Shown here one piece after another: positions 53,100 to 63,539 of a stretch of 64,000 nt of DNA (positions are counted from its first letter, which is position 1; each line of letters opens with the position of its first letter). Below the pieces are notes generated by a model. That model saw only the letters and a list, made by a program, of their open reading frames with translations. It did not search any database and had not been told where the DNA came from. The DNA lies in contig JAHBWE010000005.1 of NCBI GenBank assembly GCA_019637155.1, forward strand, positions 248,001-312,000, read 5' to 3'. The position numbers and the translations under genes are program-made. The DNA comes from Labilithrix sp. GTDB lineage: Bacteria; Myxococcota_A; Polyangia; Polyangiales; Polyangiaceae.

Positions 53100-55034
53100 T
53101 CAGAAGGGGCGCTTCCCGAAGACCATGCCCTCGGCGAGAGGGAGGAGATCCGCGCACCGGGTGTTGACGTCGAGCGGGTGCTCTTCGTCCGGATCGGTCG
53201 CGACGTCGTAGCAGCTCCAGGCGCTGTCGCCCTGGTGCGCGATGAGCTTCCGGGTGCCGTTCATCGCGCCCCAGTTCTTGAACGCGCAGGCCCACAGCTC
53301 GGAGCAGTTCGTCATCTGGAGCGGCGTCTCGACCTTGGAGCCGCCGCGCATGAGCGAGGTGCCGGCCGTCTCTCTCATCAGGCTGGAGAGCTCCGGCGCG
53401 TCGAGGAAGCCGAGGAGGTCCATCGTCGTGGGGAACACGTCGAGGTGCGTGAGCGGCGTCGTCTTCAGCGCGGCGAGGCTCGCGCGCTCGTCGTCGGTGA
53501 TCGTCCCCGGCGGCGCGTCGATCCAGAACGGGATCCGGATCTCCGGATCGAAGAGCGTGCCGGTGTGACCGACCGCGCCCTTCTCGCGCATCTGCTCGCC
53601 GTGATCGGACACGAACACGACGACGGTGCGCTCGGACTCGGGGCGCGTGCGGATCGCCTGGAGGAGGCGCGCGGTCGCCTTGTCCTGCATGTGGATCGAG
53701 TCCTGGTAGCGGCAGAGCGCGTCGTTGTCCTTGCCCGGCACCTTCGGGTCGTACTCGTCGCAGAACGGCATGTCGTCGCCGTCGACCTTGTACGGGAAGT
53801 GCGTGTTGGAGAGGTGCACGACCGAGAACCACGGCTCCTTGAGGTTCCCGATGTCTCCGATCACGTAGTCGACGAGCTTGCCGTCGTCGGCGCCCATCTC
53901 GTAGGTCGCGTCCTCTTCGATCTGCGTCGCGCTGATGTGGCGGCTCCACGGCTGCTTGCCGAGCCAGAGCCCGGAGTTGCCGAAGAGAAGGTGCTGCGAC
54001 GTGTAATAGGCGCTCTCGACGCCGGCCGCCTTCGCGTACTCCCAGAGCAGCGGCGCCTCGTGGAGGTCCTGCCGCGAACGCGTCGGCAAGAGGCCGTTCC
54101 ACATCACCGCGATCGAGATCGCGGTCGACGAGTCGAGCGCGCGCATCTGCGTCATCGGGATCCGGTTCGGGACGATGGGGTTCGAGAACGGCGTGAACGT
54201 GCAGTCCGGGTCGTACTCGACGCACACGCTCTGCGCGCGCACCGACTCGGTCACGATCATGAGGACGTTGCGCGGCCGCGAAGGCTTCGCCGTGAACGGC
54301 GGCACGGGCTTCGGGTCGCGCGGTCCGGGGTGGACGCGCTCGACCGTCTCGTTGTGCTCCCACAGCGCGCGCGAGAGCTGCCCCATCGCGGACACGTACA
54401 TCATGTCGGGCGGCTGTCCTTGCTCCGCGCCGCGGCCGGGATCGACGTAGGCGACGAGCAGCGTCGCGACGAGCGCGACGTCGAGGAGCACCCACCCGCG
54501 CCGGCGGAGGCGCAGCGGCGCGAGGCGGCGCGCGACGATCGGCAGCGCGGCCGCGACGGTGAGGGCAGGGAAGAGCGCGCGGAAGAAGGTCCAGCGGTCG
54601 AACCACAGCTGCTGCCCGATGCTCGCGAGGAACGTCGTGCCCACGAGCACCGCGCGGTGGTTCATGTACGCGCCGTAGCGCATGTACGTGTAGTCCTGGC
54701 CTCCGACCGCGAAGAGCGCCGCGACGAAGAGGAGCAAGCGCACGGGCCAGCGCGCGAAGCCGCGCGTGCGCGTCGCCACCGCGAGGAGGCACGCCCAGAT
54801 GACGACGCCGGCGGCGCCGCTCGCGCAGTAGAAGAAGACCTCCCACGCGTCGAAGGTCTTGAACCGTGCCGCGCGGCGCGCGAAGTCGAAGGCGATCACG
54901 GAGGCGGGGGCGAGCACGATGAGCGCGCGCGCGAGCCAGCGGCGGAGGCGCGCCTTCTTCTTCGCGCCGGGGGCGGCCCAAGGCCGAGCATGGGGCTCTG
55001 CCTTCTCCGCGGTCATGACGGCCGGGTGCTGCAT
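53100..55034 (-). CDS. Membrane sulfatase-fold enzyme (LtaS/EptA-like)
   Basis: A 644-residue alkaline-phosphatase-superfamily protein with about four to five N-terminal membrane helices (LIVLAPASVIAFDFARRA, VVIWACLLAV, RLLLFVAALFAVGG). The catalytic part has VLMIVTESVRAQSV, the nucleophile region RALDSSTAISIAVMWNGLLP, and the metal loop VVVFVSDHGEQMREKG. It should transfer or remove a phospho- or sulfo-group at the outer face. Start: ATG 55034 (MQHPAV) or 55016 (MTAEKAE); neither has a clear ribosome binding site. It is divergent from allA by 21 bases. It lies upstream of the PLC gene, so both may work on envelope lipids. Confidence 0.8.
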   Translation of the reverse strand: MQHPAVMTAEKAEPHARPWAAPGAKKKARLRRWLARALIVLAPASVIAFDFARRAARFKTFDAWEVFFYCASGAAGVVIWACLLAVATRTRGFARWPVRLLLFVAALFAVGGQDYTYMRYGAYMNHRAVLVGTTFLASIGQQLWFDRWTFFRALFPALTVAAALPIVARRLAPLRLRRRGWVLLDVALVATLLVAYVDPGRGAEQGQPPDMMYVSAMGQLSRALWEHNETVERVHPGPRDPKPVPPFTAKPSRPRNVLMIVTESVRAQSVCVEYDPDCTFTPFSNPIVPNRIPMTQMRALDSSTAISIAVMWNGLLPTRSRQDLHEAPLLWEYAKAAGVESAYYTSQHLLFGNSGLWLGKQPWSRHISATQIEEDATYEMGADDGKLVDYVIGDIGNLKEPWFSVVHLSNTHFPYKVDGDDMPFCDEYDPKVPGKDNDALCRYQDSIHMQDKATARLLQAIRTRPESERTVVVFVSDHGEQMREKGAVGHTGTLFDPEIRIPFWIDAPPGTITDDERASLAALKTTPLTHLDVFPTTMDLLGFLDAPELSSLMRETAGTSLMRGGSKVETPLQMTNCSELWACAFKNWGAMNGTRKLIAHQGDSAWSCYDVATDPDEEHPLDVNTRCADLLPLAEGMVFGKRPF

Positions 55035-55055
55035 CGAAAACGGCCCGACGATAGC

Positions 55056-55598
55056 ATGGGCCGCGTGACCAACCTCATCGTCCCGCAGTCGCTGACCCCC
55101 GCCGCCTACGAGCCCTACGGCCGGGTCATCATGGCCTCGCCCCGCGGCGAGCCGGGCGCGGTGGCGAACCTGGGCACGGCGCTCCGTTTCGACGACGTCG
55201 TCGAGGTCGCGAACGGCCGCCCGGCGACCGCGACGCTGAAGGTGAAGGTCTTCCGCTCGAGCCCGGTCCCGTGCGAGCGCCGTCCGCTCGCGCTGCTCGA
55301 GAAGCATCCGCTCTCGACGCAGCTCTTCATCCCGATGAACGCGTCGCGCTTCATCGCCCTCGTCGCGCTCGGCGGCGACGCGCCGGACCTCTCCACCTTG
55401 AAGGCCTTCGTCGCCGAGGGCGCGCAAGGGATCAGCTACGCCCCCGGCGTCTGGCACCACCCGATGCTGACGCTCGACACGCAGACCGACTTCGTCGTCT
55501 TCGTCCACGAAGACGGCGCCGCGGAGGACTGCGTCGTCATCGATCGCAACGACGCCGCGTGGCCGGAGCTCGACCTCGGGACGCTCCGCCCAGCCTGA
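55056..55598 (+). CDS. allA: Ureidoglycolate lyase
   Basis: A 180-residue AllA-family enzyme, which splits ureidoglycolate to glyoxylate and urea at the end of purine (allantoin) breakdown. Signatures: LTPAAYEPYGRVI, FRSSPVPCERRPLALLEKHP (typical core), STQLFIPMNASRFIALVALG and SYAPGVWHHPMLTLD, followed by DFVVFVHEDG. The ATG at 55056 is the first in frame. No other allantoin-catabolic gene is in the window, so its pathway partners lie elsewhere. Confidence 0.9.
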   Translation: MGRVTNLIVPQSLTPAAYEPYGRVIMASPRGEPGAVANLGTALRFDDVVEVANGRPATATLKVKVFRSSPVPCERRPLALLEKHPLSTQLFIPMNASRFIALVALGGDAPDLSTLKAFVAEGAQGISYAPGVWHHPMLTLDTQTDFVVFVHEDGAAEDCVVIDRNDAAWPELDLGTLRPA

Positions 55599-55606
55599 CG
55601 GCTTGT

Positions 55607-55618
55607 CTATTATAATAG
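55607..55618. promoter_or_regulatory. Palindromic TATAAT box before the rhodanese operon
   Basis: CTATTATAATAG is a perfect 12-nt palindrome containing a consensus TATAAT (55611-55616), 24 bases before the ATG at 55642. Such an A/T run is rare in this DNA. No clear -35 is seen at 17 bases. It could be a minus-10 element, an operator, or both. Confidence 0.5.
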
Positions 55619-55641
55619 AGTGACGTATGTAATACGGGACG

Positions 55642-56979
55642 ATGGGTCGCCGTTGGCTTGCGTTGCTTTGGTTTGCTGCAGGTTGTTCCTCTACTATCGT
55701 GAACGAATTGCCCGCGGAGGAGCCGCCGGCGGTGCCTCCGTCGCCGGCGCGGCCCGAGGTGAAGCTCGTCGATCCCGCGCCCGCGACGCCGGCGGAGCTC
55801 GCGCGGCGCTCGGCCGAGCGGTACGACGACAACGAGGCGGGCCTCGTCGGCGCGTCGCGCCTCGGTAGGTGGCTCGCCGGTTGGCCGGCGTCGAAGCCGG
55901 CGGGGGTGGAGGGCGATCTGGTCGTCCTCCAGCTCGACCCGGCGCTGGGGGAGCTGCCGTACGTCGCGGAGGCGCCCGGCGTGCGCGTCTACCACGCCGC
56001 CGAAATCACGCGCCTGCTCGAGCCGCGGAACGACGGCGTGACCGCGATCGGCACCGCCCCCGCGAACGGCGTGCGCATCGACAGCTTCATGCGCCGGTTC
56101 GACATCCACCCGAACCACGACTTCGTGCTCTTCGTCGCGGGGGAGGGCTCCGCGACGTCGCTCGCGACGCTCGCGCGCGCCTGGCTGTCGTTCCGCTATT
56201 GGGGGCTCGACCACGAGCGGCTCGGCGTCCTGAACGGCCCGGTGGCGAAGGTCGTGCCCGCGGGCCAGCGCCGCGCGACCGTCGCCGCGCACCCGTTCAC
56301 CGGCACGAGGCGGATCGTGACGGAGGAGCGCGACCACTTCGCGCTCCTCGCCGACGTCGGCGCCGTCCGCGCCGCGATCGGGCGCGACCTCATCGTCGAC
56401 GCCCGGCCGGCGGACGAGCACGCGGGGGCGGCCTTCGGCGCGAGCGCGCTCGACGAGACGTGCCTCGACGGCGCGCCGCTGTGCACGCCGGTCTTCTCCG
56501 GTCGCATCGCCGGCGCGCGGAGCCTGCCGTCGGCGTCGCTGCTCGAGGACGAGGGCGCCTTCAAGCCGCGCGACGCGATCGCGTCCCTCGTCGCCGCGGC
56601 GGGCGTCACGCCCGCGCGGACGGCGTACGTCTACGACCTCGAGGGCTACGGGAGCGCGCTCGTGGCGTTCGCCTTCCTCGCCGTCGTCGGTCAGCCCGCG
56701 CGCTGGTACGCGGCGTCGTACCTCGAGTGGGGAGCGCTCAACGCGTCCCACCCGGAGCCGGCGCTCCGCGCGCTCGCGGCGGAGAGCCCGTGGCGCACCG
56801 ATCGCTTCCCGGAGCTCACCGAGGGCGCGAGCGCGTGGGCCGACGTCGCGCGCGGCGTCCGTCCGCTCGTCTTCGACGGCGCGGCCGCGCGCTCGACGCT
56901 CGTTCAAGAATCGGATGCAAAATACAAACAAAATCCACCTCCTCTTCCGGCCGTCGGCGCCGGTCAAGACGGCTGCTGA
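55642..56979 (+). CDS. Rhodanese-like lipoprotein lacking the active Cys
   Basis: A 445-residue lipoprotein (MGRRWLALLWFAAGCSS, lipobox AAGC). The first half shares a pattern with the next gene (RYDDNEAGLVGASRLGRWLA; RRFDIHPNHDFVLFVAG). The C-terminal rhodanese domain runs from IVDARPADEHAGAA through IAGARSLPSASL to YVYDLEGYGSALVAF; where active rhodaneses have a Cys in the loop, Asp-Leu-Glu is found, so thiosulfate sulfur transfer by the normal route is not expected. It may be a binding or partner subunit of the Cys-bearing paralog. Confidence 0.75.
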   Translation: MGRRWLALLWFAAGCSSTIVNELPAEEPPAVPPSPARPEVKLVDPAPATPAELARRSAERYDDNEAGLVGASRLGRWLAGWPASKPAGVEGDLVVLQLDPALGELPYVAEAPGVRVYHAAEITRLLEPRNDGVTAIGTAPANGVRIDSFMRRFDIHPNHDFVLFVAGEGSATSLATLARAWLSFRYWGLDHERLGVLNGPVAKVVPAGQRRATVAAHPFTGTRRIVTEERDHFALLADVGAVRAAIGRDLIVDARPADEHAGAAFGASALDETCLDGAPLCTPVFSGRIAGARSLPSASLLEDEGAFKPRDAIASLVAAAGVTPARTAYVYDLEGYGSALVAFAFLAVVGQPARWYAASYLEWGALNASHPEPALRALAAESPWRTDRFPELTEGASAWADVARGVRPLVFDGAAARSTLVQESDAKYKQNPPPLPAVGAGQDGC

Positions 56980-57027
56980 CGTCCTCTCCGTGTCTTCGTC
57001 TCCCAACCTTTTCCTAGCGAGGAATCC

Positions 57028-58635
57028 ATGAACAAGCCCCGTGCCCTCACCCTTCTGGTCTTTGCCGCCGCCGCCGTGAGCGTGACGTCGTTCGCGGCGT
57101 GCACGACCACGTCGATCAACAACGCCGCGAATACGGAGGACGCGGGCGTCACCCCGGACGCCGCGCCGGAGCTCGACGCGGGCGAGGACCCGGACGCCGA
57201 CGCGGAGTCGGGGCTGCCTCCCGCCGCCGCCGTCGACACGCTCACGAACGAGTCGGCGGACGACTACGCGCACAACCGGTGGGGGCTCATCGAGGCCGAC
57301 ACGCTGAAGACGTACGCGACGACGTGGGCGACCGCGGACACCGCCGCGGCGACGGCGGCGCCGAACGGCAGGCCGGCGCACCTCTCCGCCGACGCGCGGC
57401 TCGTCGTCCTCCAGCTGAACGGCGCCAACCGCGCCGCGGGCGAGAACTTCGTGCCCTCGAACCCGAGCGGCAACGTCCACGTCTACGAGCTCGACGCGTT
57501 CCGGTTCAACGAGACGCGCGACACCGGGCTCGTCTCCAACTCCGTGCGCTACCAGGCGAGCGGTCCGACGACCGACGACTGGTTGTCGCGCTACGGGATC
57601 GATCCGAGCCGCGACTTCCTCGTCTTCGCCGCGGGCGAGAACGCCGCCGCGAACGGGGCGTTCTTCCAGGAGCTCGCGCGCGCGACGTACTGGCTGAGCT
57701 ACTGGGGCGTCGAGCTCGACCACCTCGCGATCGTCAACGGCTCGCTGCAGAAGAACTACACCGGCGCGCTCGGCAGCAACAAGACCCCGGAGAGCTCGAT
57801 CTCGAACGACGGCTTCAGCGTCAAGTCGCTGCGCCGCGATCACACCGCGCTCACGCTGCCGCTCGAGGACTTCCTCGCGATCGTCGACGGCCAGCTCTCG
57901 GCGCCGAACGTCGTCGGCGGCTTCGACAAGCAGTTCATCATCGACGCGCGGCCGACGGGCCAGTTCGATCGGACGACGACGACGGCGTCGTTCTTCTCGA
58001 CCCACCCCGGTCAGTTCATCACGACGGCGTGGAGCTCGACCGGCGCGCCGAGCGAAGACGCGACGGGGCAGGGGAAGTCGTACGTGCTCTACGAGGGGCA
58101 CGTGAAGGGCGCGGTCAGCTTCCCGTGGGCGAGCCTCGTCGAGGACGCCGGCGGCGCGAACTGGAAGTACAAGAGCAAAGCCCAGCTCGCGCAGATCTTC
58201 ACCGACGCGGGCTACGCGCCGGCCGATCGCGCGACCAAGGTCGTCGTCTCGCAGTGCCGGACGAACTTCGAGGTGCAGGTGAACGGCTTCGCGTCACGCG
58301 TCATCCTCGGCTACCCGACGGTCCACTTCGACGGCTCGCTCGTCGAGTACTTCTCGCTCGTCTCCGAGCACCCCGACGCGGCGAAGAACCTCGCGCCGGC
58401 CGATCCGGCGTACAAGTATCGCACCGACACGGCGACGCGCAGCCAGCGCTACGAGGCGAGCGCGACGGCGGGCCAGCCGCCGACCACGACCGAGAGCGAC
58501 ACCGGCGTGACGGCGTACAACGTCGCGAGCGGCACGACGGCGACCGATCGGAAGGTCGATCAGGCGGTGATCGACCGGAACGCGACCACGACGCGCAAGG
58601 CGCTCGACGAGGACCGCGAGTACAAGCGGCGCTGA
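57028..58635 (+). CDS. Rhodanese-type sulfurtransferase lipoprotein
   Basis: A 535-residue lipoprotein with signal LLVFAAAAVSVTSFAACTT (lipobox FAAC), an Asp-Ala linker, a first domain (LSRYGIDPSRDFLVFAAGEN) like that of the preceding gene, then a rhodanese domain: FIIDARPTGQF, VKGAVSFPWASLV and VVVSQCRTNFEVQVNGF, where Cys in SQCRTN is the probable persulfide carrier. It should accept sulfane sulfur, for example from thiosulfate, outside the cytoplasm. GAGGA lies a few bases before ATG 57028. With the two permeases that follow, it suggests sulfur scavenging or import. Confidence 0.85.
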   Translation: MNKPRALTLLVFAAAAVSVTSFAACTTTSINNAANTEDAGVTPDAAPELDAGEDPDADAESGLPPAAAVDTLTNESADDYAHNRWGLIEADTLKTYATTWATADTAAATAAPNGRPAHLSADARLVVLQLNGANRAAGENFVPSNPSGNVHVYELDAFRFNETRDTGLVSNSVRYQASGPTTDDWLSRYGIDPSRDFLVFAAGENAAANGAFFQELARATYWLSYWGVELDHLAIVNGSLQKNYTGALGSNKTPESSISNDGFSVKSLRRDHTALTLPLEDFLAIVDGQLSAPNVVGGFDKQFIIDARPTGQFDRTTTTASFFSTHPGQFITTAWSSTGAPSEDATGQGKSYVLYEGHVKGAVSFPWASLVEDAGGANWKYKSKAQLAQIFTDAGYAPADRATKVVVSQCRTNFEVQVNGFASRVILGYPTVHFDGSLVEYFSLVSEHPDAAKNLAPADPAYKYRTDTATRSQRYEASATAGQPPTTTESDTGVTAYNVASGTTATDRKVDQAVIDRNATTTRKALDEDREYKRR

Positions 58636-58656
58636 CGCGTACGCGCGAGGAGACCC

Positions 58657-59097
58657 ATGCACGACTTCACGCCCATCCCCGCCCTGATCGGCGGCGTCCT
58701 CATCGGCCTCGCGGCGTCGATCCTGCTCTACACGCACGGCAAGGTCGCGGGCATCAGCGGCATCTTCGGCAGCCTGTTCCTCCGCGGACAGGCCACCGCG
58801 TTGCGCGTGTCGTTCGTGCTGGGGCTCCTCGCGAGCGGGCTCCTCGCCGCGCTCGCCGCGCCGGGCGCGTTCGCGGACGCGCCCGCGCGCCCGCTCGGCC
58901 TCACCGTCGCCGCCGGCCTGCTCGTCGGCTTCGGCACGCGCCTCTCGGGCGGGTGCACGAGCGGCCACGGCGTCTGCGGTTCGAGCCGCCTCTCCGCGCG
59001 CTCCCTCGCGGCGACGCTCACGTTCATCGCGTCCGGCGCCGCGACCGTGTTCGTCGTCGACCACATCGTCCTCGTCCTCCTCGCGAGGCCGTCGTGA
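58657..59097 (+). CDS. YeeE/YedE-type sulfur transporter, first half
   Basis: A 146-residue membrane protein with four hydrophobic segments. The first holds [17 protein letters not shown] and the pore-type motif [18 protein letters not shown] with two Cys, typical of YeeE/YedE (TsuA-like) proteins that move thiosulfate or other sulfur through Cys relay. Half-size YeeE proteins work as pairs. GAGGAG is five bases before ATG 58657. The stop overlaps the start of its partner (GTGA). Confidence 0.9.
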   Translation: MHDFTPIPALIGGVLIGLAASILLYTHGKVAGISGIFGSLFLRGQATALRVSFVLGLLASGLLAALAAPGAFADAPARPLGLTVAAGLLVGFGTRLSGGCTSGHGVCGSSRLSARSLAATLTFIASGAATVFVVDHIVLVLLARPS

Positions 59098-59549
59098 CGG
59101 CGCGGGCGCGCGACGTCGCGATCGGCCTCCTGACCGGCGGGCTCTTCGGGGTGGGGCTCGTCGTGTCGGGGATGACGAAGCCGGCCAAGGTGCTCGGCTT
59201 CCTCGACGTCGCGGGCGCGTGGGACGCGAGCCTCGCGCTCGTGATGGTCGGCGCGATCGGCGTCCACGCCGCCGCGTACCAGTGGCTCCGCCGCCGCGGC
59301 GCGCCCCTCTTCGCGCCGCGCTTCGACCTCCCGTCGCGCACCGGCCTCGACGCCCCGCTCCTCGCCGGCGCCGCGATCTTCGGCGTAGGTTGGGGCCTCG
59401 GCGGCTTCTGCCCCGGCCCCGCGCTCACGTCCGCCGCCGCCCACGCCCCCGGCGCCGTCGCCTTCGTCGCCGCGATGAGCGCAGGCATCGTGCTCCGCCA
59501 CCACCTCGCGCCGCGGACGCGCTCGGGCGACGAAGCGCCAGCCGAATAG
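59094..59549 (+). CDS. YeeE/YedE-type sulfur transporter, second half
   Basis: A 151-residue membrane protein, start GTG 59094 overlapping the upstream stop. It has [20 protein letters not shown] at the N terminus and [18 protein letters not shown], the single-Cys signature of the second-type half protein (DUF6691-like). It should pair with the first half to form one transport unit. The fused order rhodanese, rhodanese, YeeE-1, YeeE-2 indicates a dedicated sulfur-import operon. Confidence 0.9.
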   Translation: MTARARDVAIGLLTGGLFGVGLVVSGMTKPAKVLGFLDVAGAWDASLALVMVGAIGVHAAAYQWLRRRGAPLFAPRFDLPSRTGLDAPLLAGAAIFGVGWGLGGFCPGPALTSAAAHAPGAVAFVAAMSAGIVLRHHLAPRTRSGDEAPAE

Positions 59550-59565
59550 CGGTAAGCTGGCCGCG

Positions 59566-60561
59566 ATGGCTCGCGATCTCGGAAACGTGCTGGTGACGGG
59601 GGCGGATGGCTTCATCGGAAGTCACCTCGTGGAGCGCCTCGTCGAACGCGGCGAGAAGGTCACGGCGCTGTGCCTCTACAACTCGAATGGTCACCATGGG
59701 TGGCTCGAGCCGATCGCGAACGCGCCTCCCAAGAACCTCCGTGTCGCCCTTGGAGACGTTCGCGATCCGTTCTTCGTCGACGACCTCGTACGCGGGCACG
59801 ACACCGTGCTGCACCTCGCGGCGCTCATCGCGATCCCGTATTCGTACGACGCGCCGGAGAGCTACGTCGCCACGAACATCAACGGCACGCTGAACGTCGC
59901 GAAGGCGTGCCTGACGCACGGCACGAAGCGCCTCGTTCACACGTCGACGAGCGAGGTCTACGGGACGGCGCGCTTCGTCCCGATCACGGAGTCGCATCCC
60001 CTCCAGCCGCAGTCGCCGTACTCCGCGACGAAGATCGCGGCCGACATGGTCGTCGAGTCGTTCTATCGATCCTTCGGCCTCCCCGCCGTGACGCTCCGCC
60101 CGTTCAACACGTACGGCCCGCGGCAGAGCCTGCGCGCCGTGCTTCCGACGATCGCCGCGCAGCTCCTCGCGGGGAGGACGTCGCTCTTGCTCGGCAACCT
60201 GACGCCGACGCGCGACTTCAACTTCGTGAGCGACACCGTCGAGGCGTTCCTCGCGATCGCGGAGGCCGACGACTCGGTCCATGGTGACGTCTTCCAGACC
60301 GGGACCGGCGTGGAGGTCTCCGTCCGCGACGCCGCGCTCGCGATCGCGAAGGAGATCGGCGTGGAGGTGACGTTCGAGGTGGAGGCGGACCGCCAGCGTC
60401 CCGCGCTGAGCGAGGTCGAGCGGCTCCTCTCCGACGCGACGAAGCTACGCCGGAAGACCGGCTGGTCGCCGAAGGTGGACTTCGCTGCGGGCGTCGCTGC
60501 GCTCGTCGCGTGGCTCCGCGGTCGTTCGGACCTCGCGCGCGCGGCGACCTACCAGAAGTAG
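59566..60561 (+). CDS. NAD-dependent SDR epimerase/dehydratase
   Basis: A 331-residue extended short-chain dehydrogenase. NVLVTGADGFIGSHLVE binds NAD, HLAALIAIPYSYDAPESYV and TSTSEVYGTARFV hold the Ser of the active site, YSATKIAADM is the YxxxK motif, and RPFNTYGPRQSLRAVLP is typical of sugar-nucleotide 4,6-dehydratases. The closest subgroup by eye is the LegB-type (N-acetyl-sugar 4,6-dehydratase) family, used in nonulosonic acid or O-antigen sugar synthesis. No other sugar gene is next to it. Confidence 0.85.
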   Translation: MARDLGNVLVTGADGFIGSHLVERLVERGEKVTALCLYNSNGHHGWLEPIANAPPKNLRVALGDVRDPFFVDDLVRGHDTVLHLAALIAIPYSYDAPESYVATNINGTLNVAKACLTHGTKRLVHTSTSEVYGTARFVPITESHPLQPQSPYSATKIAADMVVESFYRSFGLPAVTLRPFNTYGPRQSLRAVLPTIAAQLLAGRTSLLLGNLTPTRDFNFVSDTVEAFLAIAEADDSVHGDVFQTGTGVEVSVRDAALAIAKEIGVEVTFEVEADRQRPALSEVERLLSDATKLRRKTGWSPKVDFAAGVAALVAWLRGRSDLARAATYQK

Positions 60562-60562
60562 C

Positions 60563-61060
60563 TCACGGCATCTGGCAGCGGTGGTCGACGCAGAGCGGCG
60601 GCGGCGGAGCCTCGGCGCAGTCGAGGGGCGGGCAGGGGGTCCAGCCTTGCGGCGACGGTTTGCGCGTTCGCTGGTGCGCCTCGCAGCGCGGACCGAGCCT
60701 CTTCGCGGACGCCTTGTCGAGGACGACGACGTCGCGGCACGTCGACGGGTTGCAGCATACGAGCGGTCCGTCGAGCGTCGTCATCATCGCGACGCAGTCG
60801 GCGTTCGTCTTGCACGCGGAGCTGAGCGCGACGCCGGCGAGAGCGGGATCACGCTTGTCGAGCGGGACGTCGTTCCACCGCGGCGCGGCCGGCGCCGGCG
60901 GCGGCTCAGGCTCGGGCTCGGGCTCGGGCTGAGGCTCGGGCTCGGGTGCGCGCGGCGACGGAGGCTCCGGAGGAGGCTCGGGCGGGCCGCTCGGCGCCGC
61001 GCTTGGCGAAGCGGGCTGGGCGCAGGCGATGAGCAGCGTCGCGAGGAACCATCGGAGCAT
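60563..61060 (-). CDS. Cysteine-rich lipoprotein
   Basis: A 165-residue lipoprotein: MLRWFLATLLIACAQPA (lipobox IAC), then about 45 residues of Pro/Glu repeats (PEPEPQPEPEPEPEPPPAP), then a compact domain with ten Cys (SACKTNADCVAM, PLVCCNPSTCRD, GWTPCPPLDC, CVDHRC). The pattern suggests a disulfide-rich fold of the type used in secreted binding or protease-inhibitor domains. Its role is unknown. It is convergent with the SDR gene and divergent from the ArsR-type regulator. Confidence 0.65.
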   Translation of the reverse strand: MLRWFLATLLIACAQPASPSAAPSGPPEPPPEPPSPRAPEPEPQPEPEPEPEPPPAPAAPRWNDVPLDKRDPALAGVALSSACKTNADCVAMMTTLDGPLVCCNPSTCRDVVVLDKASAKRLGPRCEAHQRTRKPSPQGWTPCPPLDCAEAPPPPLCVDHRCQMP

Positions 61061-61137
61061 GGCCAGCTATTGTAGTGAAAGGTACGCACAAACGCGATTG
61101 GCCGACAAAACTTGGTCAAACGACCCATCTTGCGTTC

Positions 61138-61153
61138 ATTCGTATGGGCGAAT
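61138..61153 (+). promoter_or_regulatory. Palindrome likely bound by the ArsR-type regulator
   Basis: ATTCG (61138-61142) and CGAAT (61149-61153) are an inverted repeat with six bases between, followed by the A/T-rich AATATATAGA. The site lies just before the ATG at 61165 and covers the alternative ATG at 61144, as expected if the regulator represses its own operon. It fits the dyad form of ArsR-family operators. Confidence 0.45.
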
Positions 61154-61164
61154 ATATAGAAGCG

Positions 61165-62153
<989 letters not shown>

Positions 62154-62157
<4 letters not shown>

Positions 62158-63467
62158 GCAACACGAACTACAAGGTCGCCGACATCAAGCTCGCTGACTG
62201 GGGCCGCAAGGAGATCGAGATCGCCGAGAGCGAGATGCCCGGCCTCATGGCGATCCGCAAGGAGTACGGCCCGTCGCAGCCGCTCAAGGGCGCGCGCATC
62301 GCGGGCTGCCTCCACATGACGATCCAGACCGCGGTCCTCATCGAGACGCTCACCGCGCTCGGCGCCGAGGTCACCTGGACCTCGTGCAACATCTTCTCGA
62401 CGCAGGACCACGCCGCGGCCGCGATCGCGGTCACCGGCGTCCCCGTGTTCGCGTGGAAGGGCGAGACCGAGGCCGAGTACGAGCAGTGCATCGAGATGCA
62501 GCTCAAGGCCTTCAAGGACGGCAAGGGCCCGAACATGATCCTCGACGACGGCGGCGATCTCACGATCATCGCGCACGAGAAGCACCCCGCGCTCTTCGAC
62601 GGTCCGGACGGCATCAAGGGCATCTCGGAGGAGACGACGACGGGCGTGCACCGCCTCTACGAGATGGCGAAGAAGGGCACGCTCAAGGTCCCCGCCTTCA
62701 ACGTCAACGACTCCGTCACGAAGTCGAAGTTCGACAACCTCTACGGCTGCCGCGAGTCGCTCGGCGACGGCCTCAAGCGCGCCACCGGCGTCATGTTCGC
62801 GGGCAAGGTCGCGGTCGTCGCGGGCTACGGCGACGTCGGCAAGGGCTGCTGCCAGGCGCTCCGCGGCCTCGGCGCGCGCGTCCTCGTCACCGAGGTCGAC
62901 CCGATCTGCGCGCTCCAGGCCTCGATGGAGGGCTACCAGGTCACGACGATGGAGGAGGCGGCGCCGCAGGCCGACATCATCGTCACCGCGACGGGCTGCT
63001 CCGGCATCGTTCGCCCCGAGCACATGAAGGCGATGAAGGACCAGGCCATCCTCTGCAACATCGGCCACTTCGACTGCGAGATCGACGTCGCCTGGCTCGA
63101 GAAGAACCCCGAGATCAAGGAGGTCAACATCAAGCCGCAGGTCGACCAGTTCGTCTTCCCGGACGGCAAGCGCCTCACGCTCCTCGCGCGCGGCCGCCTC
63201 GTGAACCTCGGCTGCGCGAACGGCCACCCGTCGTTCGTGATGAGCTCCTCGTTCTCGAACCAGACCCTCGCGCAGATCGAGCTCTGGAAGAACTCCTCGA
63301 AGTACGAGAAGAAGGTCTACACCCTCCCGAAGCTGCTCGACGAGAAGGTCGCCGCCTTCCACCTCGGCAAGCTCGGCGTGAAGCTCACGAAGCTCACCGC
63401 GGACCAGGCGAAGTACCTCGGCGTCTCGGTCGAGGGCCCCTTCAAGCCCGAGCACTACCGGTACTGA
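62154..63467 (+). CDS. ahcY: Adenosylhomocysteinase
   Basis: A 437-residue S-adenosylhomocysteine hydrolase, which recycles SAH to adenosine and homocysteine with bound [23 protein letters not shown] starts the family core; [38 protein letters not shown], the NAD loop [18 protein letters not shown] and the C-terminal [20 protein letters not shown] with HYRY end are intact. Upstream GGAAAGAC lies near the start and inside the regulator gene. Together with the SahR-like gene it forms a self-regulated SAM-cycle pair. Confidence 0.97.
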
Positions 63468-63477
63468 TCGCCGCGCG

Positions 63478-63512
63478 GGCCGGCGTGTCGTCACGGTGAC
63501 CTCACGCCGGCC
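63478..63512 (+). terminator. Hairpin after ahcY
   Basis: GGCCGGCGTG (63478-63487) pairs perfectly with CACGCCGGCC (63503-63512) over ten bases around a 15-nt loop. It begins 10 bases after the ahcY stop. There is no T-run, so it may be a weak or Rho-helped terminator or an mRNA 3'-end stabiliser. Confidence 0.5.
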
Positions 63513-63539
63513 GGCGCTGTCACGTGCTATCCCTCGCGC

